Shown here: in pieces, positions 1-7,124 of the stretch
How the letters are laid out: every line of letters begins with the position of its first letter
How positions within the stretch are numbered: position 1 is the first letter of the stretch
Assembly (NCBI RefSeq): GCF_001700325.1
Contig: NZ_MATO01000003.1
Span: 1-64,000, forward strand
Origin: Caryophanon latum
GTDB taxonomy: Bacteria > Bacillota > Bacilli > Bacillales_A > Planococcaceae
Direction of reading: 5' to 3'
DNA: 64,000 nt
Program-made: the position numbers and the translations under genes
The notes under the pieces: model-generated
Told to the model about the DNA's origin: nothing
The model's database searches: none
The model's input: the letters and a program-made list of their open reading frames with translations, nothing else

Positions 1-162
1 TATTAATGGCAGTAAGCGTGCGGCGAGACTCCTTGGGGAAAAGCTCGTGCCTCAATACCCCGTAAAGCGCGACGCAGGAGCGGTGCGGAGGCTTGAGCCG
101 AGCCCCAGGAAAGCGAGCCGCAATACGCTTCTGCCAATTGATTGGCTAATCAACACGCTTGA
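1..162. repeat. MITE-like repeat element, copy A (left end outside window)
   Basis: GC-rich core with complementary halves (GAGACTCCTTGGGGAA near 26 and AGCCCCAGGAAAGCGAG near 101), ending in the motif GCTAATCAACACGCTT at 145-160. Core and end recur at 27013-27241 and 46918-47123, where an inverted copy of the end is also present at the other side. The left terminus lies before the window. The element stops about 7 bases from the stop codon of the next ORF. It is non-coding. Confidence 0.75.
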
Positions 163-168
163 GAATGT

Positions 169-438
169 TTATTTCTTTTTTTTGAAATAACCTATAATAG
201 TACTACCAATTAGAAAAGTTATTATTAGTATCCATACTATATTATTGAGCGTTTCTGGTAAGAATTTTAGTAACCAAATTGCTGTCATAATAGTAGCAAT
301 AGATAAATATTCAATTCTTTCTTTATATTCAAATTTGTTTAAATTGATAAGTAAAATAAGATACCCAATTGGTGGCATAAGGATACAAAATATATAGACA
401 GATGTTTTCTTTAAATACCAAGGTAGTTTTTGATTCAT
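169..438 (-). CDS. Small hypothetical membrane protein (89 aa), possible immunity-type partner
   Basis: I do not recognise the family. The 89-aa product has three hydrophobic segments (roughly residues 13-31, 44-60 and 67-83) and a Lys-rich C-terminus, as in small integral membrane proteins. The start is ATG with AGAAAGAAG 6-7 bases upstream. It follows the 95-aa ORF at 502-789 in the same direction, with a hairpin between them. The stretch is clearly more AT-rich than its neighbours, and a repeat element abuts its stop codon, so it looks horizontally acquired. A small amphipathic product followed by a small multispan protein is the usual order of a bacteriocin and its immunity protein, but that function is inference only. 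Confidence 0.5.
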   Translation of the reverse strand: MNQKLPWYLKKTSVYIFCILMPPIGYLILLINLNKFEYKERIEYLSIATIMTAIWLLKFLPETLNNIVWILIITFLIGSTIIGYFKKKK

Positions 439-460
439 AACATATCTTCTTTCTATTTTT

Positions 461-487
461 AAATCCCTAAAAATTTTTTAGGGATTT
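461..487 (-). terminator. Intercistronic hairpin (attenuator-like)
   Basis: Inverted repeat with arms AAATCCCTAAA and TTTAGGGATTT between the two AT-rich ORFs. On the minus strand only a short A/T tract follows and then the ribosome site of the 89-aa ORF, so it could be a partial terminator or an mRNA-stabilising stem that gives the upstream gene more transcript. Confidence 0.55.
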
Positions 488-501
488 ATTATTATATGAT
501 A

Positions 502-789
502 TTAAATCGGTAAAATCATCATTAATGTTTTAGCGATTCCCGATGCTATCCATTCTGGCATACCAGGAATTAATGTTAAAATCCCTTTAATGAGAAAACC
601 CTCAACTGTATCCGTAACACCAATGAAATTATTTAAAACTTTAACTAGTGCAACCGTAGTTAATGTTTTTTTCCATGTTGTTTTATTCTGATCCGATACA
701 AATGGTAAAGCGTCAATAGCAGTATCGATCGCAGAATCAATTTTTTTGGCATACTTTGATAATGCAGCTGCAACTGCTTTAGCTGTCAC
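502..789 (-). CDS. Small amphipathic protein (95 aa), bacteriocin-like by layout only
   Basis: Not recognised. The product has an Ala/Lys-rich amphipathic N-terminal half, a WKKTLTT segment, and a hydrophobic Gly/Ile/Leu-rich C-terminal half ending in MMILPI. There is no Sec signal peptide and no double-Gly leader, so any export would have to be leaderless. The only in-frame start is GTG, preceded by weak AGGG, with an in-frame TAG a few codons upstream. It is followed by the 89-aa membrane ORF. Composition is AT-rich against the neighbourhood. It could be a leaderless bacteriocin, a toxin, or an uncharacterised membrane-active protein; homology searches would decide. Confidence 0.5.
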   Translation of the reverse strand: MTAKAVAAALSKYAKKIDSAIDTAIDALPFVSDQNKTTWKKTLTTVALVKVLNNFIGVTDTVEGFLIKGILTLIPGMPEWIASGIAKTLMMILPI

Positions 790-892
790 TGAAGCCCTGG
801 ACTGAGGCTAAGCTGTGTCACCCTCGTGCTTGTGGAACGCGTCCGCTATGTGGAGTAGCACTAAGCCCTGCTTACAAAACGACGTAAATAAA

Positions 893-930
893 AACCCGCT
901 AACGTATTGTAGGGAATACGTTAGCGGGTT
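893..930 (-). terminator. Terminator of the DUF1641-ndh operon
   Basis: Perfect 16-base inverted repeat AACCCGCTAACGTATT / AATACGTTAGCGGGTT with a 6-base loop. The A-rich left flank gives the T-run on the minus strand, 30 bases after the ndh stop codon. Confidence 0.85.
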
Positions 931-961
931 ATTTACGCAATGAGGGCGTTTGTTGTTTATA

Positions 962-2146
962 TTAGTATACTAAGCCGAATAATGCCTTAATGTGCGTTAA
1001 GTAACGGATGTTTGAAGCTTCCTTCATTAATGTCGCTGGTAAGCCTACTAATTGCGTATTGCTTGCACCGATTGTTGCAATTGCATCTTTACGACCTAAT
1101 GAACCTAGTGTACCAGAGTTTGTGAATTTGAATTCTTTCATGCTAGTACCTTTAATTTGAGCGAAGATGTTGTAACCAGCAGCTTCACCTTGTTGCCATG
1201 CTACTTGTGCAGTTGGTGCGTAAGTAGGACGGTCACCTGGGTTTGGAATGTGTGCAGATGCATCACCGATTACAAATACATCAGGGTGAGATGTAGATTG
1301 TAAGAAGTCGTTGATTGTTGCTTTACCGCGATCAGCAGCTAAACCAGATTCAGCTACTAATGGAAGTGGAGCAACGCCACCAGTCCAAACTAATGTATTT
1401 GCAACGATCGGCTCACGATCTTTAAGCTCGATTACGTTACCTTTAACGCCTGTTACAGGAGTAGACGTAATGAATTCAACGCCGCGTTTTGCTAATGATT
1501 CTGTTGCGCGGTCAATTAAGTTTGATGGGAATACTGGTAAAATGCGTGGGCCAGCTTCTACTAATTTTACTTTAATGTCAGCGAAGTCTACGCCGTATTT
1601 TGCAGCAACTTTCGGGAAGTTGTCTACGATTTCACCAACAAGCTCAACACCAGTTAAGCCGCCTCCACCGATTACGATTGTTGCGTCCGCTTCGTCTTTA
1701 GACGTTGCATATGCTTTAATGCGGTCTTCGATATGGTTGCGAATTTTGTTTGCTTCGTCAGCTGATTTTAATACCATTGAGTTTTCTTCTAAGCCTGGGA
1801 TACCGAAGAAACCAGTTTGGCTACCTAAAGAAACAACTAATGTATCGTATGATAATGTTTTGCCAGATGATAATTCAACTTTTTTCGCGTTAACGTCAAA
1901 GCTGTTTACTTTTGCGATTTCTAAGTTTACATCTAAGCCTTTGAAGATTTTTTTAAGCGGTAACGCAACTGCGCCTTCAGCGATTGTACCACCAGCTAAG
2001 CGGTGAAGCTCAGTGATGATTTGGTGTGTAGGGAATTGGTTAACAACTGTAATTTTTGCCTCGTTGGCATTTAAGTATTTGCGTGCAGTAAGAGCTGATA
2101 ACACACCAGCATAACCAGCACCTAAGATGACGATCTCTTTTGACAT
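962..2146 (-). CDS. ndh: Type II NADH dehydrogenase (NDH-2)
   Basis: Single-subunit, non-proton-pumping NADH:quinone oxidoreductase that feeds electrons from NADH into menaquinone at the cytoplasmic membrane face. The 394-aa product has an FAD-binding GxGxxG (GAGYAG, residues 9-14), a second Rossmann motif for NADH (IGGGGLTG, about 159-166) and the FAD-contact segment FVIGDAS at 291-297. Length and motif spacing fit B. subtilis YumB-type enzymes. I chose ATG at 2146 because GGAGGA lies just upstream and the Rossmann fold begins at once; a longer frame exists but would run into the preceding gene. It forms a two-gene operon with the DUF1641 gene, 34 bases away. Confidence 0.93.
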   Translation of the reverse strand: MSKEIVILGAGYAGVLSALTARKYLNANEAKITVVNQFPTHQIITELHRLAGGTIAEGAVALPLKKIFKGLDVNLEIAKVNSFDVNAKKVELSSGKTLSYDTLVVSLGSQTGFFGIPGLEENSMVLKSADEANKIRNHIEDRIKAYATSKDEADATIVIGGGGLTGVELVGEIVDNFPKVAAKYGVDFADIKVKLVEAGPRILPVFPSNLIDRATESLAKRGVEFITSTPVTGVKGNVIELKDREPIVANTLVWTGGVAPLPLVAESGLAADRGKATINDFLQSTSHPDVFVIGDASAHIPNPGDRPTYAPTAQVAWQQGEAAGYNIFAQIKGTSMKEFKFTNSGTLGSLGRKDAIATIGASNTQLVGLPATLMKEASNIRYLTHIKALFGLVY

Positions 2147-2180
2147 GATTAAATAATCCTCCGTCCTGTTTGTTCTGAAA

Positions 2181-2606
2181 TTACTTATTTGCTTGACGCT
2201 CAGCATTTACTTGTAAAAATGCATTAGCAAAACGGAATACGCTTTGTACTTGAGGGTCTTTTAACATTTTCATTAAACCGAAAATACCGATTGTTTCTTG
2301 GCTTTCATCAGCACGGTCTTTTGCTTCGATTGCAGTTTGGGCTAAAGATTTCGCTGTACCTACTACTGGTGAAGCCATTTCAGAAATTGCGCTCACTGTA
2401 TCACCTTTTAACGTTTCATCTGTCGCTACAGCTTGTGCGAACTCATATGATTTTGTTAAAAGTGTTGTCATTTCTGCAAGCTTTGGTAAGTTATCTACTA
2501 ATGTAGTTAATGAAGCTTGTACCTCTGGCTTTAATAATTGATCTAAAACGTCTAGTTGTTCTTGTGTTACAGATACTTCTACCTGTTGGTTGTTCGTTTC
2601 TGACAT
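2181..2606 (-). CDS. DUF1641 family protein
   Basis: 141-aa soluble, largely helical, acidic protein. Its pattern (long helices, a central GDTVSAISEMASPVVG segment and a C-terminal IFGLMKMLKDPQVQ block) matches DUF1641, as in B. subtilis YrhD. Members are often encoded next to formate dehydrogenase subunits or NADH dehydrogenases, and this one directly precedes NDH-2. A role as accessory factor or partner of a flavin oxidoreductase is plausible but unproven. ATG at 2606 has GGAGAG at correct spacing. Confidence 0.85.
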   Translation of the reverse strand: MSETNNQQVEVSVTQEQLDVLDQLLKPEVQASLTTLVDNLPKLAEMTTLLTKSYEFAQAVATDETLKGDTVSAISEMASPVVGTAKSLAQTAIEAKDRADESQETIGIFGLMKMLKDPQVQSVFRFANAFLQVNAERQANK

Positions 2607-3247
2607 GTTTAACTCTCCTTTGCCATCACTAATCTTTTTTAGTTTCTTGAACTACCACCATTTCGTTTCTTTTGAAGTGGCGGATTCCTACGATTACAAA
2701 CCAATTGATTCGTCATTTAGTAAGCTAACCCCGTCGTTCTTACGGTTAGAAGTAATTCATCCCTTACTTATTAAGGTGTGAAGATTCTCGATTGAATTTT
2801 GATAAAAAGACTATTAAGCCTCATTTCTTAACAGTCAGCACTAACTACAATATTACAAAGAATTCGGCAGTATAATAAAATGAAGGAGCTCCAAAATTAC
2901 CTTTACAAAGTTATATGAAGGCTTGCATTATCAACGCCTCTTTGTGACATGACATATTAAATTATAAAGCTGTTGACACGTTATTTCAATTAAGTATTTT
3001 GAGTTATTGTTATATATTTCATAAAATGTTTAGGTGATTCAAAAATACGTTATCATTTCGCCATATTTTTTTCATGCTTGTTGAAAAGAAGTGTATGAGC
3101 ATAAGCTAGGAGTGACGCTCAAATGTTGCTTGAAACAACATACGAACTGCAGCTGGAATTCGAACAAACATCGTGTTCGCTTCCACGCTTTCGAAAAAGA
3201 CTCCCTCGACATGGAAAACAACTTTACGTTATCGCGATAAAGAGCAT

Positions 3248-3282
3248 AAAAAAACTCTACTACGTTGCATTCCGTAGTAGAG
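3248..3282 (-). terminator. Isolated terminator-like hairpin
   Basis: CTCTACTACG (3255-3264) and CGTAGTAGAG (3273-3282) form a perfect 10-bp stem with an 8-base loop. A run of A at 3248-3254 becomes the T-run on the minus strand. No gene or promoter is obvious upstream of it on that strand within 320 bases, so it may end an unseen small transcript. Confidence 0.65.
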
Positions 3283-3605
3283 CGTCTATATAGGTCTTGC
3301 TGTATCAACAATAGTATAAAGCTACAATGACGTAATATGAATAGAAAGTTTTAAACCACCACTCCTCAAAGTGGGTGTTCGCAATTTAGTTCCTGTTTAT
3401 CCTTCAGTCAAAAGAGTGAAGGCACGCCATTTCCTAAACGATTAAAACTCCCTTTTACAGCATAAAGGTTAAAACTTAATATTGTACGAGCAATGTAGCT
3501 TTATAAACATAATACGTGAACTGCTATAATATAGCAAGTAAGTGATATGTAAAAAAAATGTCAAGTTACAAGCATCGTAATTCAAGTTCGTCAAAAATTA
3601 GCAAA

Positions 3606-3633
3606 ATAAAAAGCTTTCCCTTAAAGTGGGAAA
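3606..3633 (-). terminator. Terminator of the yfbR-like gene
   Basis: TTTCCC / GGGAAA stem around TTAAAGT, followed on the minus strand by a T-rich tail, about 20 bases after the stop codon of the HD nucleotidase gene. Confidence 0.7.
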
Positions 3634-3651
3634 ACAATTTGAAGCGATTGA

Positions 3652-4284
3652 TTACATCGTTTCTTTTAAAATTTGCTCTGTTAACGTATATAAATCAATA
3701 TGTGTATCTTCTTGAATCGCATCTTGTAAAATGACGTCGCGGAAATATATGACGCTTGCTGGCAATGGCATACGCAGCAGTTTTGTTAGTGCTGTTTCGT
3801 AAATAACAATAAATTCTTGATCTTTGTTACCGCGTTTTAGCTCAGCAAATGACTCATAAAACTGATCAAGCTTGTCGGAAAATTCGAGTAGAAGTCCTTC
3901 GATCGTTGCGTCCTTACCTTCTTTCATACGGTCGAAAAACACTGCCTGAAAGCGTTCTGGAATTTCATCTAAAATGAACTTCTCCATCATCTTTTCTTCG
4001 ACATGTGACAGCATTTGCTTTAGCTCTGGGCTTGCATGCTTTACAGGCGTTTTAATGTCGCCGATAAACACTTCCGCAAAATCGTGGTTAATCGTTTTTT
4101 CATATAATGATTTCCAGTTGATTGTTGCGCCTTCCATTTCCTCAAGTGTCGCAAAAAACATCGCGTATTGCGAAACTTTCCATGAATGTGCTGCGACGTT
4201 ATGCTCCTCGAACTTAAAGCGTCCTGGGCAACGAATAATGCGCTCTAAATCATTTAAGCTAGTGAAAAATTGATGAATCCCCAT
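3652..4284 (-). CDS. yfbR: YfbR-like 5'-deoxynucleotidase (HD domain)
   Basis: 210-aa HD-superfamily phosphohydrolase. The metal ligands line up with E. coli YfbR: His33 (AAHSW), His67-Asp68 (NHDFAEVFIGD) and Asp137 (FSDKLD). YfbR removes the 5' phosphate of dNMPs and so helps set nucleotide pools; substrate here is inferred from family. The protein is close to the usual length (about 200 aa). ATG at 4284 is preceded by AGGGAGGAATGTTGT. It stands alone, ending at its own terminator. Confidence 0.88.
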   Translation of the reverse strand: MGIHQFFTSLNDLERIIRCPGRFKFEEHNVAAHSWKVSQYAMFFATLEEMEGATINWKSLYEKTINHDFAEVFIGDIKTPVKHASPELKQMLSHVEEKMMEKFILDEIPERFQAVFFDRMKEGKDATIEGLLLEFSDKLDQFYESFAELKRGNKDQEFIVIYETALTKLLRMPLPASVIYFRDVILQDAIQEDTHIDLYTLTEQILKETM

Positions 4285-4365
4285 ACAACATTCCTCCCTA
4301 TCTCTCTATGCCATTACTATACCCGAAAAAGAATAAAATGAATCGTGCTATACGAAATGTTAACA

Positions 4366-4402
4366 AAGAAAAAAGCGTCCTTTAACAATTGCTAAAGGAG
4401 GC
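4366..4402 (-). terminator. Terminator of yjfB
   Basis: Stem TCCTTTA / TAAAGGA (4378-4384, 4393-4399) with a T-run on the minus strand from 4374 down to 4367, 85 bases after the yjfB stop. Confidence 0.8.
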
Positions 4403-4483
4403 TTTACATAAGTAAATATAATGGTGATATGCGTGTTGAATTCCTTATTTTATGAGCAGCAAATCAATACGCTCGTTACAACA

Positions 4484-4666
4484 TCATACTGATACGTCGA
4501 CAACAGAGCCTTTATATGGGTGTTGTGCAGCTGGTGCTTGTGGGGCTGCCTCTAACAATTGTGCAACGGCGCCGGCTTGCGTGTTCATTGATTTGTCTAA
4601 TAACGACATTTGTAATGTTTGCTGTAGCTCAGCAAGCTGTGAAGACATAATTGAATTAATATCCAT
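4484..4666 (-). CDS. yjfB: YjfB-type putative motility protein
   Basis: 60-aa protein beginning MDINSIMSSQLAELQQTLQM, with an Ala/Gln-rich tail, which matches the YjfB family of Firmicutes. In B. subtilis yjfB belongs to the sigma-D (flagellar/motility) regulon, but its molecular function is unknown. The start is well defined: TAGGAGGTGAG ends five bases before ATG. A sigma-D-type promoter lies directly upstream, which supports both the assignment and a flagellated host. No other flagellar gene is in the window. Confidence 0.88.
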   Translation of the reverse strand: MDINSIMSSQLAELQQTLQMSLLDKSMNTQAGAVAQLLEAAPQAPAAQHPYKGSVVDVSV

Positions 4667-4687
4667 TCATCTCACCTCCTACTGTAT

Positions 4688-4713
4688 ATATCGGCAATAA
4701 TAGTTATTGTTTG
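4688..4713 (-). promoter_or_regulatory. Sigma-D promoter of yjfB
   Basis: On the minus strand the -10 box is GCCGATAT (4695-4688), identical to the sigma-D consensus, with CAAA (4713-4710) 14 bases upstream as -35 (consensus TAAA, spacing 14-16). The inferred start site gives a leader of only about 15 nt that begins at the ribosome site. Confidence 0.8.
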
Positions 4714-4886
4714 TGACAAGCGATGTTATATATGTGACACATTGAAATATAAGAAAATTGTTTATGCATATGAAAAAACGTTGATATACCTAGGTTAGGA
4801 CGTGTTTTTTAGGTAAATTGAAATGTTTCATATGAATAAATATCCATTGTTATCGAAATATGTTTGTAACTGATTACACTTTGTTT

Positions 4887-4903
4887 TGTAATATGGCTGT
4901 AAT
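4887..4903 (+). promoter_or_regulatory. WalR (YycF) binding box
   Basis: TGTAAT-ATGGC-TGTAAT, a perfect direct repeat of the WalR half-site with 5-base spacing, 85 bases upstream of the LysM-3D gene. In B. subtilis yocH is a direct WalRK target, so box and gene type agree. A TATACA-like -10 follows at 4919-4924. Confidence 0.82.
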
Positions 4904-4987
4904 GTTCAGAAGGTAAAGTATACATCAGCTACAAAATAAAAGTTTTTGGACAATCGGATTTAATTCAACTTTGGAGGAATTTATATA

Positions 4988-5752
4988 ATGAACACGAAAG
5001 CATGGGCAATGGCTGCAATTATGGCATTTGGAATCGGGGCTGCCGCAAACGACGCATCGGCTGCTAATCATAAAGTACAATCAGGCGAATCTTTATCAAC
5101 AATCGCTGAGCGCTACAATGTATCAGTAGGGTCGTTAAAAGCATCAAACGGGTTAAGCTCGGATTTAATTTATGCGGGGCAAACATTGCAAGTAGGTGGT
5201 ACTTCATCTGTAAAAGCATCAGCAAATTCAGGATCAGAAGTACACTACACAATTAAAAATGGTGATACGTTAGCTGAAATCGCTGCAGCATACGGCACGA
5301 CAGCACAAACGTTAGCAGATTGGAACGGTTTACGCTCTGTAAATACGATTCACGTAGGTGACGTATTAGTTGTGAAAAACGGTTCTGTACGCGCACCAGT
5401 CGAAACAGCGAAGCGTAACGCACAATCTCAACAATCATCACAGCAAACATCACGTAGCGCTGTACAAACGATGACAGTGGAAGCAACAGCTTATACTGCA
5501 TATTGCGCAGGCTGCTCTGGTATTACAGCGAACGGTACGGACATTCGTTCAAACCCTAACTTAAAAGTAATCGCAGTAGACCCACGCGTTATTCCACTTG
5601 GCACACGTGTATGGGTAGAAGGATACGGTGAAGCAATCGCAGCAGATACAGGTGGCGCGATTAAAGGAAACCGCATTGACGTATTCATTCCATCACAAGC
5701 AGACGCGATGAACTGGGGACGTCGTACAGTAACACTTAAAATTTTAAACTAA
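4988..5752 (+). CDS. yocH: Secreted cell-wall protein, 2 x LysM + 3D domain (YocH-like)
   Basis: 254-aa exported protein: signal peptide (about 1-25, ending NDASA), LysM1 at about 28-70, LysM2 at about 84-127, a Gln/Ser linker (about 137-157), and a C-terminal 3D domain with the three Asp-containing motifs (VIAVDPRVIPLG, AIAADTGGAIKG, RIDVFI). LysM binds peptidoglycan glycan; 3D domains have a double-psi barrel fold related to lytic transglycosylases. YocH is described as a wall hydrolase/amidase. The WalR box upstream matches control of yocH. ATG has GGAGG upstream. Monocistronic. Confidence 0.9.
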   Translation: MNTKAWAMAAIMAFGIGAAANDASAANHKVQSGESLSTIAERYNVSVGSLKASNGLSSDLIYAGQTLQVGGTSSVKASANSGSEVHYTIKNGDTLAEIAAAYGTTAQTLADWNGLRSVNTIHVGDVLVVKNGSVRAPVETAKRNAQSQQSSQQTSRSAVQTMTVEATAYTAYCAGCSGITANGTDIRSNPNLKVIAVDPRVIPLGTRVWVEGYGEAIAADTGGAIKGNRIDVFIPSQADAMNWGRRTVTLKILN

Positions 5753-5776
5753 TGCGTAAATAGCGCATTGCTATAT

Positions 5777-5820
5777 AAACTATCACTGACGGTCTTTACG
5801 CTGTTTGTGATAGTTTTTTT
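5777..5820 (+). terminator. Terminator of the YocH-like gene
   Basis: AAACTATCAC / GTGATAGTTT stem followed by T7, 25 bases after the stop codon. Confidence 0.9.
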
Positions 5821-5914
5821 GTACATACTCGCTTTTTTTCCGTTAACGAACGTGCTATGCTAATGAAATTGTAAATGATTTTTCAGAAAGTTGACGAAGG
5901 AAGGTTTCAAAAGG

Positions 5915-6799
5915 ATGAGAAAGTATAAAGGCGAGCTGCTCATGCTCATTACAGCACTTATGTGGGGAAGCGGCTTTATCGGTATGGACATCGGGCTTGA
6001 ATATTTAACGGTGCTTCAGCTTATGGCGGGACGATTCACGCTCGCAACGATGATTTTATGTATTGTGTTTCGAAAAAAATTAAAGCTCATTAATAAGGCA
6101 GTGCTTTGGAAAGGTGCTGTGCTCGGGTCGATTTTATTTTTAGCGTTCGTCATTCAAACGTACGGCTTACTGTATACGACGCCGTCTAAAAATGCATTTT
6201 TAACAGCGCTAAACGTCATTTTCGTGCCGCTCATCGCATACATTATTTATAAACGACGCTTCGACCGCTTTGAAATTTTAGCAGCTGTCATTGCGATTGT
6301 CGGCATCGGCTTTTTATCGCTGCAAGGCTCGCTGACGATGAACATCGGCGACTTATTATCGATTGCGTGTGCGCTCGCATTTGCGTTTGATATTTTTTAT
6401 ACGAATGTGTTCGTGAAAACGGAGGACGCACTCGCGCTAACGATTGTGCAGTTTATGACCGCCTCGCTTCTTAGTTTAGTAACGGCAGGCTTTATGGGCG
6501 AGCTGACGACGAATGTGCCACAAGAAGGGCTATATGCAATCGTCTACTTAGCGATCTTTTGTACGGTGATCGCATACGTCTGTCAAAATATCGGCATGCA
6601 ATATGCGAACCCGACAAAGTCCGCGATCATTTTATCGACAGAGGCGCTATTTGGCACGATTTTATCGGTCATCATTTTACATGAGCTATTAACAGGGCGC
6701 ATGATTGTCGGCTGTGTGCTCATCTTCCTTGCGATACTCATTGCGGAAGTGAAGCCGACGTTCAGGAAACGAAAACGTGCTATGCAAAACATATCTTAA
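5915..6799 (+). CDS. EamA/DMT family transporter
   Basis: About 294 aa with ten predicted membrane segments arranged as two EamA repeats (the first starting LLMLITALMWGSGFIGMD). This is the drug/metabolite transporter layout of amino-acid or metabolite exporters; the substrate cannot be read from sequence. I chose ATG at 5915, with AAGGAAGG ten bases upstream; a TTG at 5891 in the same frame would add eight residues but has no ribosome site. The C-terminus is basic (RKRKRA), as expected for a cytoplasmic end. No partner gene. Confidence 0.85.
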   Translation: MRKYKGELLMLITALMWGSGFIGMDIGLEYLTVLQLMAGRFTLATMILCIVFRKKLKLINKAVLWKGAVLGSILFLAFVIQTYGLLYTTPSKNAFLTALNVIFVPLIAYIIYKRRFDRFEILAAVIAIVGIGFLSLQGSLTMNIGDLLSIACALAFAFDIFYTNVFVKTEDALALTIVQFMTASLLSLVTAGFMGELTTNVPQEGLYAIVYLAIFCTVIAYVCQNIGMQYANPTKSAIILSTEALFGTILSVIILHELLTGRMIVGCVLIFLAILIAEVKPTFRKRKRAMQNIS

Positions 6800-6913
6800 T
6801 TTGAGATTGATTTTATACTTCTTTTCGATGAATGCGATAGAATGTTGCATCTGTATTTATAATAGTATAAAGTATTATTTATCTAAATATTCTTACTATT
6901 AGGAGCGTTGCAC

Positions 6914-7039
6914 ATGAACTCAAAATTCGAAACGTATTTACTTGATCAAGAAGGTGTAGAATCGGTGGAAACAACGACGGAAGTATCGGTGGAATTACAG
7001 GAAATCGAGTTACCTGAAGGCTTTTTAACATCATTGTAA
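6914..7039 (+). CDS. Free-standing acidic 41-aa peptide gene
   Basis: ATG is preceded by AGGAG with 8-base spacing. The product is rich in Glu/Val/Thr (EGVESVETTTEVSVELQEIE) and ends LPEGFLTSL; it has one Lys and no Cys. A strong terminator follows 2 bases after the stop codon, so the gene looks like its own transcription unit. I do not recognise it. It resembles the leader part of some ribosomally made peptide precursors in acidity, but there is no maturation enzyme beside it. A small intracellular regulator or a structural peptide is equally possible. Confidence 0.65.
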   Translation: MNSKFETYLLDQEGVESVETTTEVSVELQEIELPEGFLTSL

Positions 7040-7041
7040 GG

Positions 7042-7069
7042 CGATGAGTGGCAATCACTCATCGTTTTT
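7042..7069 (+). terminator. Terminator of the 41-aa peptide gene
   Basis: CGATGAGTG-GCAAT-CACTCATCG then T5; a perfect 9-bp stem. Confidence 0.92.
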
Positions 7070-7086
7070 CTTTTGCTGTAAAATCG

Positions 7087-7092
7087 ATATAA
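7087..7092 (+). promoter_or_regulatory. -10 box of the M20 amidohydrolase gene
   Basis: TATAAT directly after the preceding terminator. Its position rules out the upstream in-frame starts and supports ATG at 7125. The -35 is poor. Confidence 0.5.
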
Positions 7093-7124
7093 TGAAAGCA
7101 ACGATAAATAAAGGTGGCAGCAGC

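Larger units (their letters stand above)
2607..3651. other. About 1 kb without a convincing gene
   Basis: No frame here has both a good ribosome site and protein-like composition. Visible structures are a repeat fragment at 3124-3215 that shares GTTGCTTGAAAC with the copy at 18564 and a near-identical 19-mer (3162-3180) with 13988-14006; a hairpin at 3255-3282; and the terminator at 3606-3633. The 79-aa minus-strand frame at 3072-3311 runs through the repeat and the hairpin and is rejected. A decayed mobile element is possible but not shown. Confidence 0.6.

Noticed and set aside
3162-3180. LexA (SOS) box candidate GAACAAACATCGTGTTCGC
   Set aside because: Half-sites CGAAC/GTTCG are 9 bases apart rather than 4, and the string is part of a dispersed repeat also found at 13988.
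3072-3311. 79-aa minus-strand frame
   Set aside because: It runs through a repeat fragment and a terminator hairpin, has Cys/Phe-rich unnatural composition and no ribosome site.
3330-3470. IS200/IS605 remnant suggested by small hairpins
   Set aside because: The hairpins are weak and no transposase or TnpB sequence is visible; the evidence is too thin to annotate.
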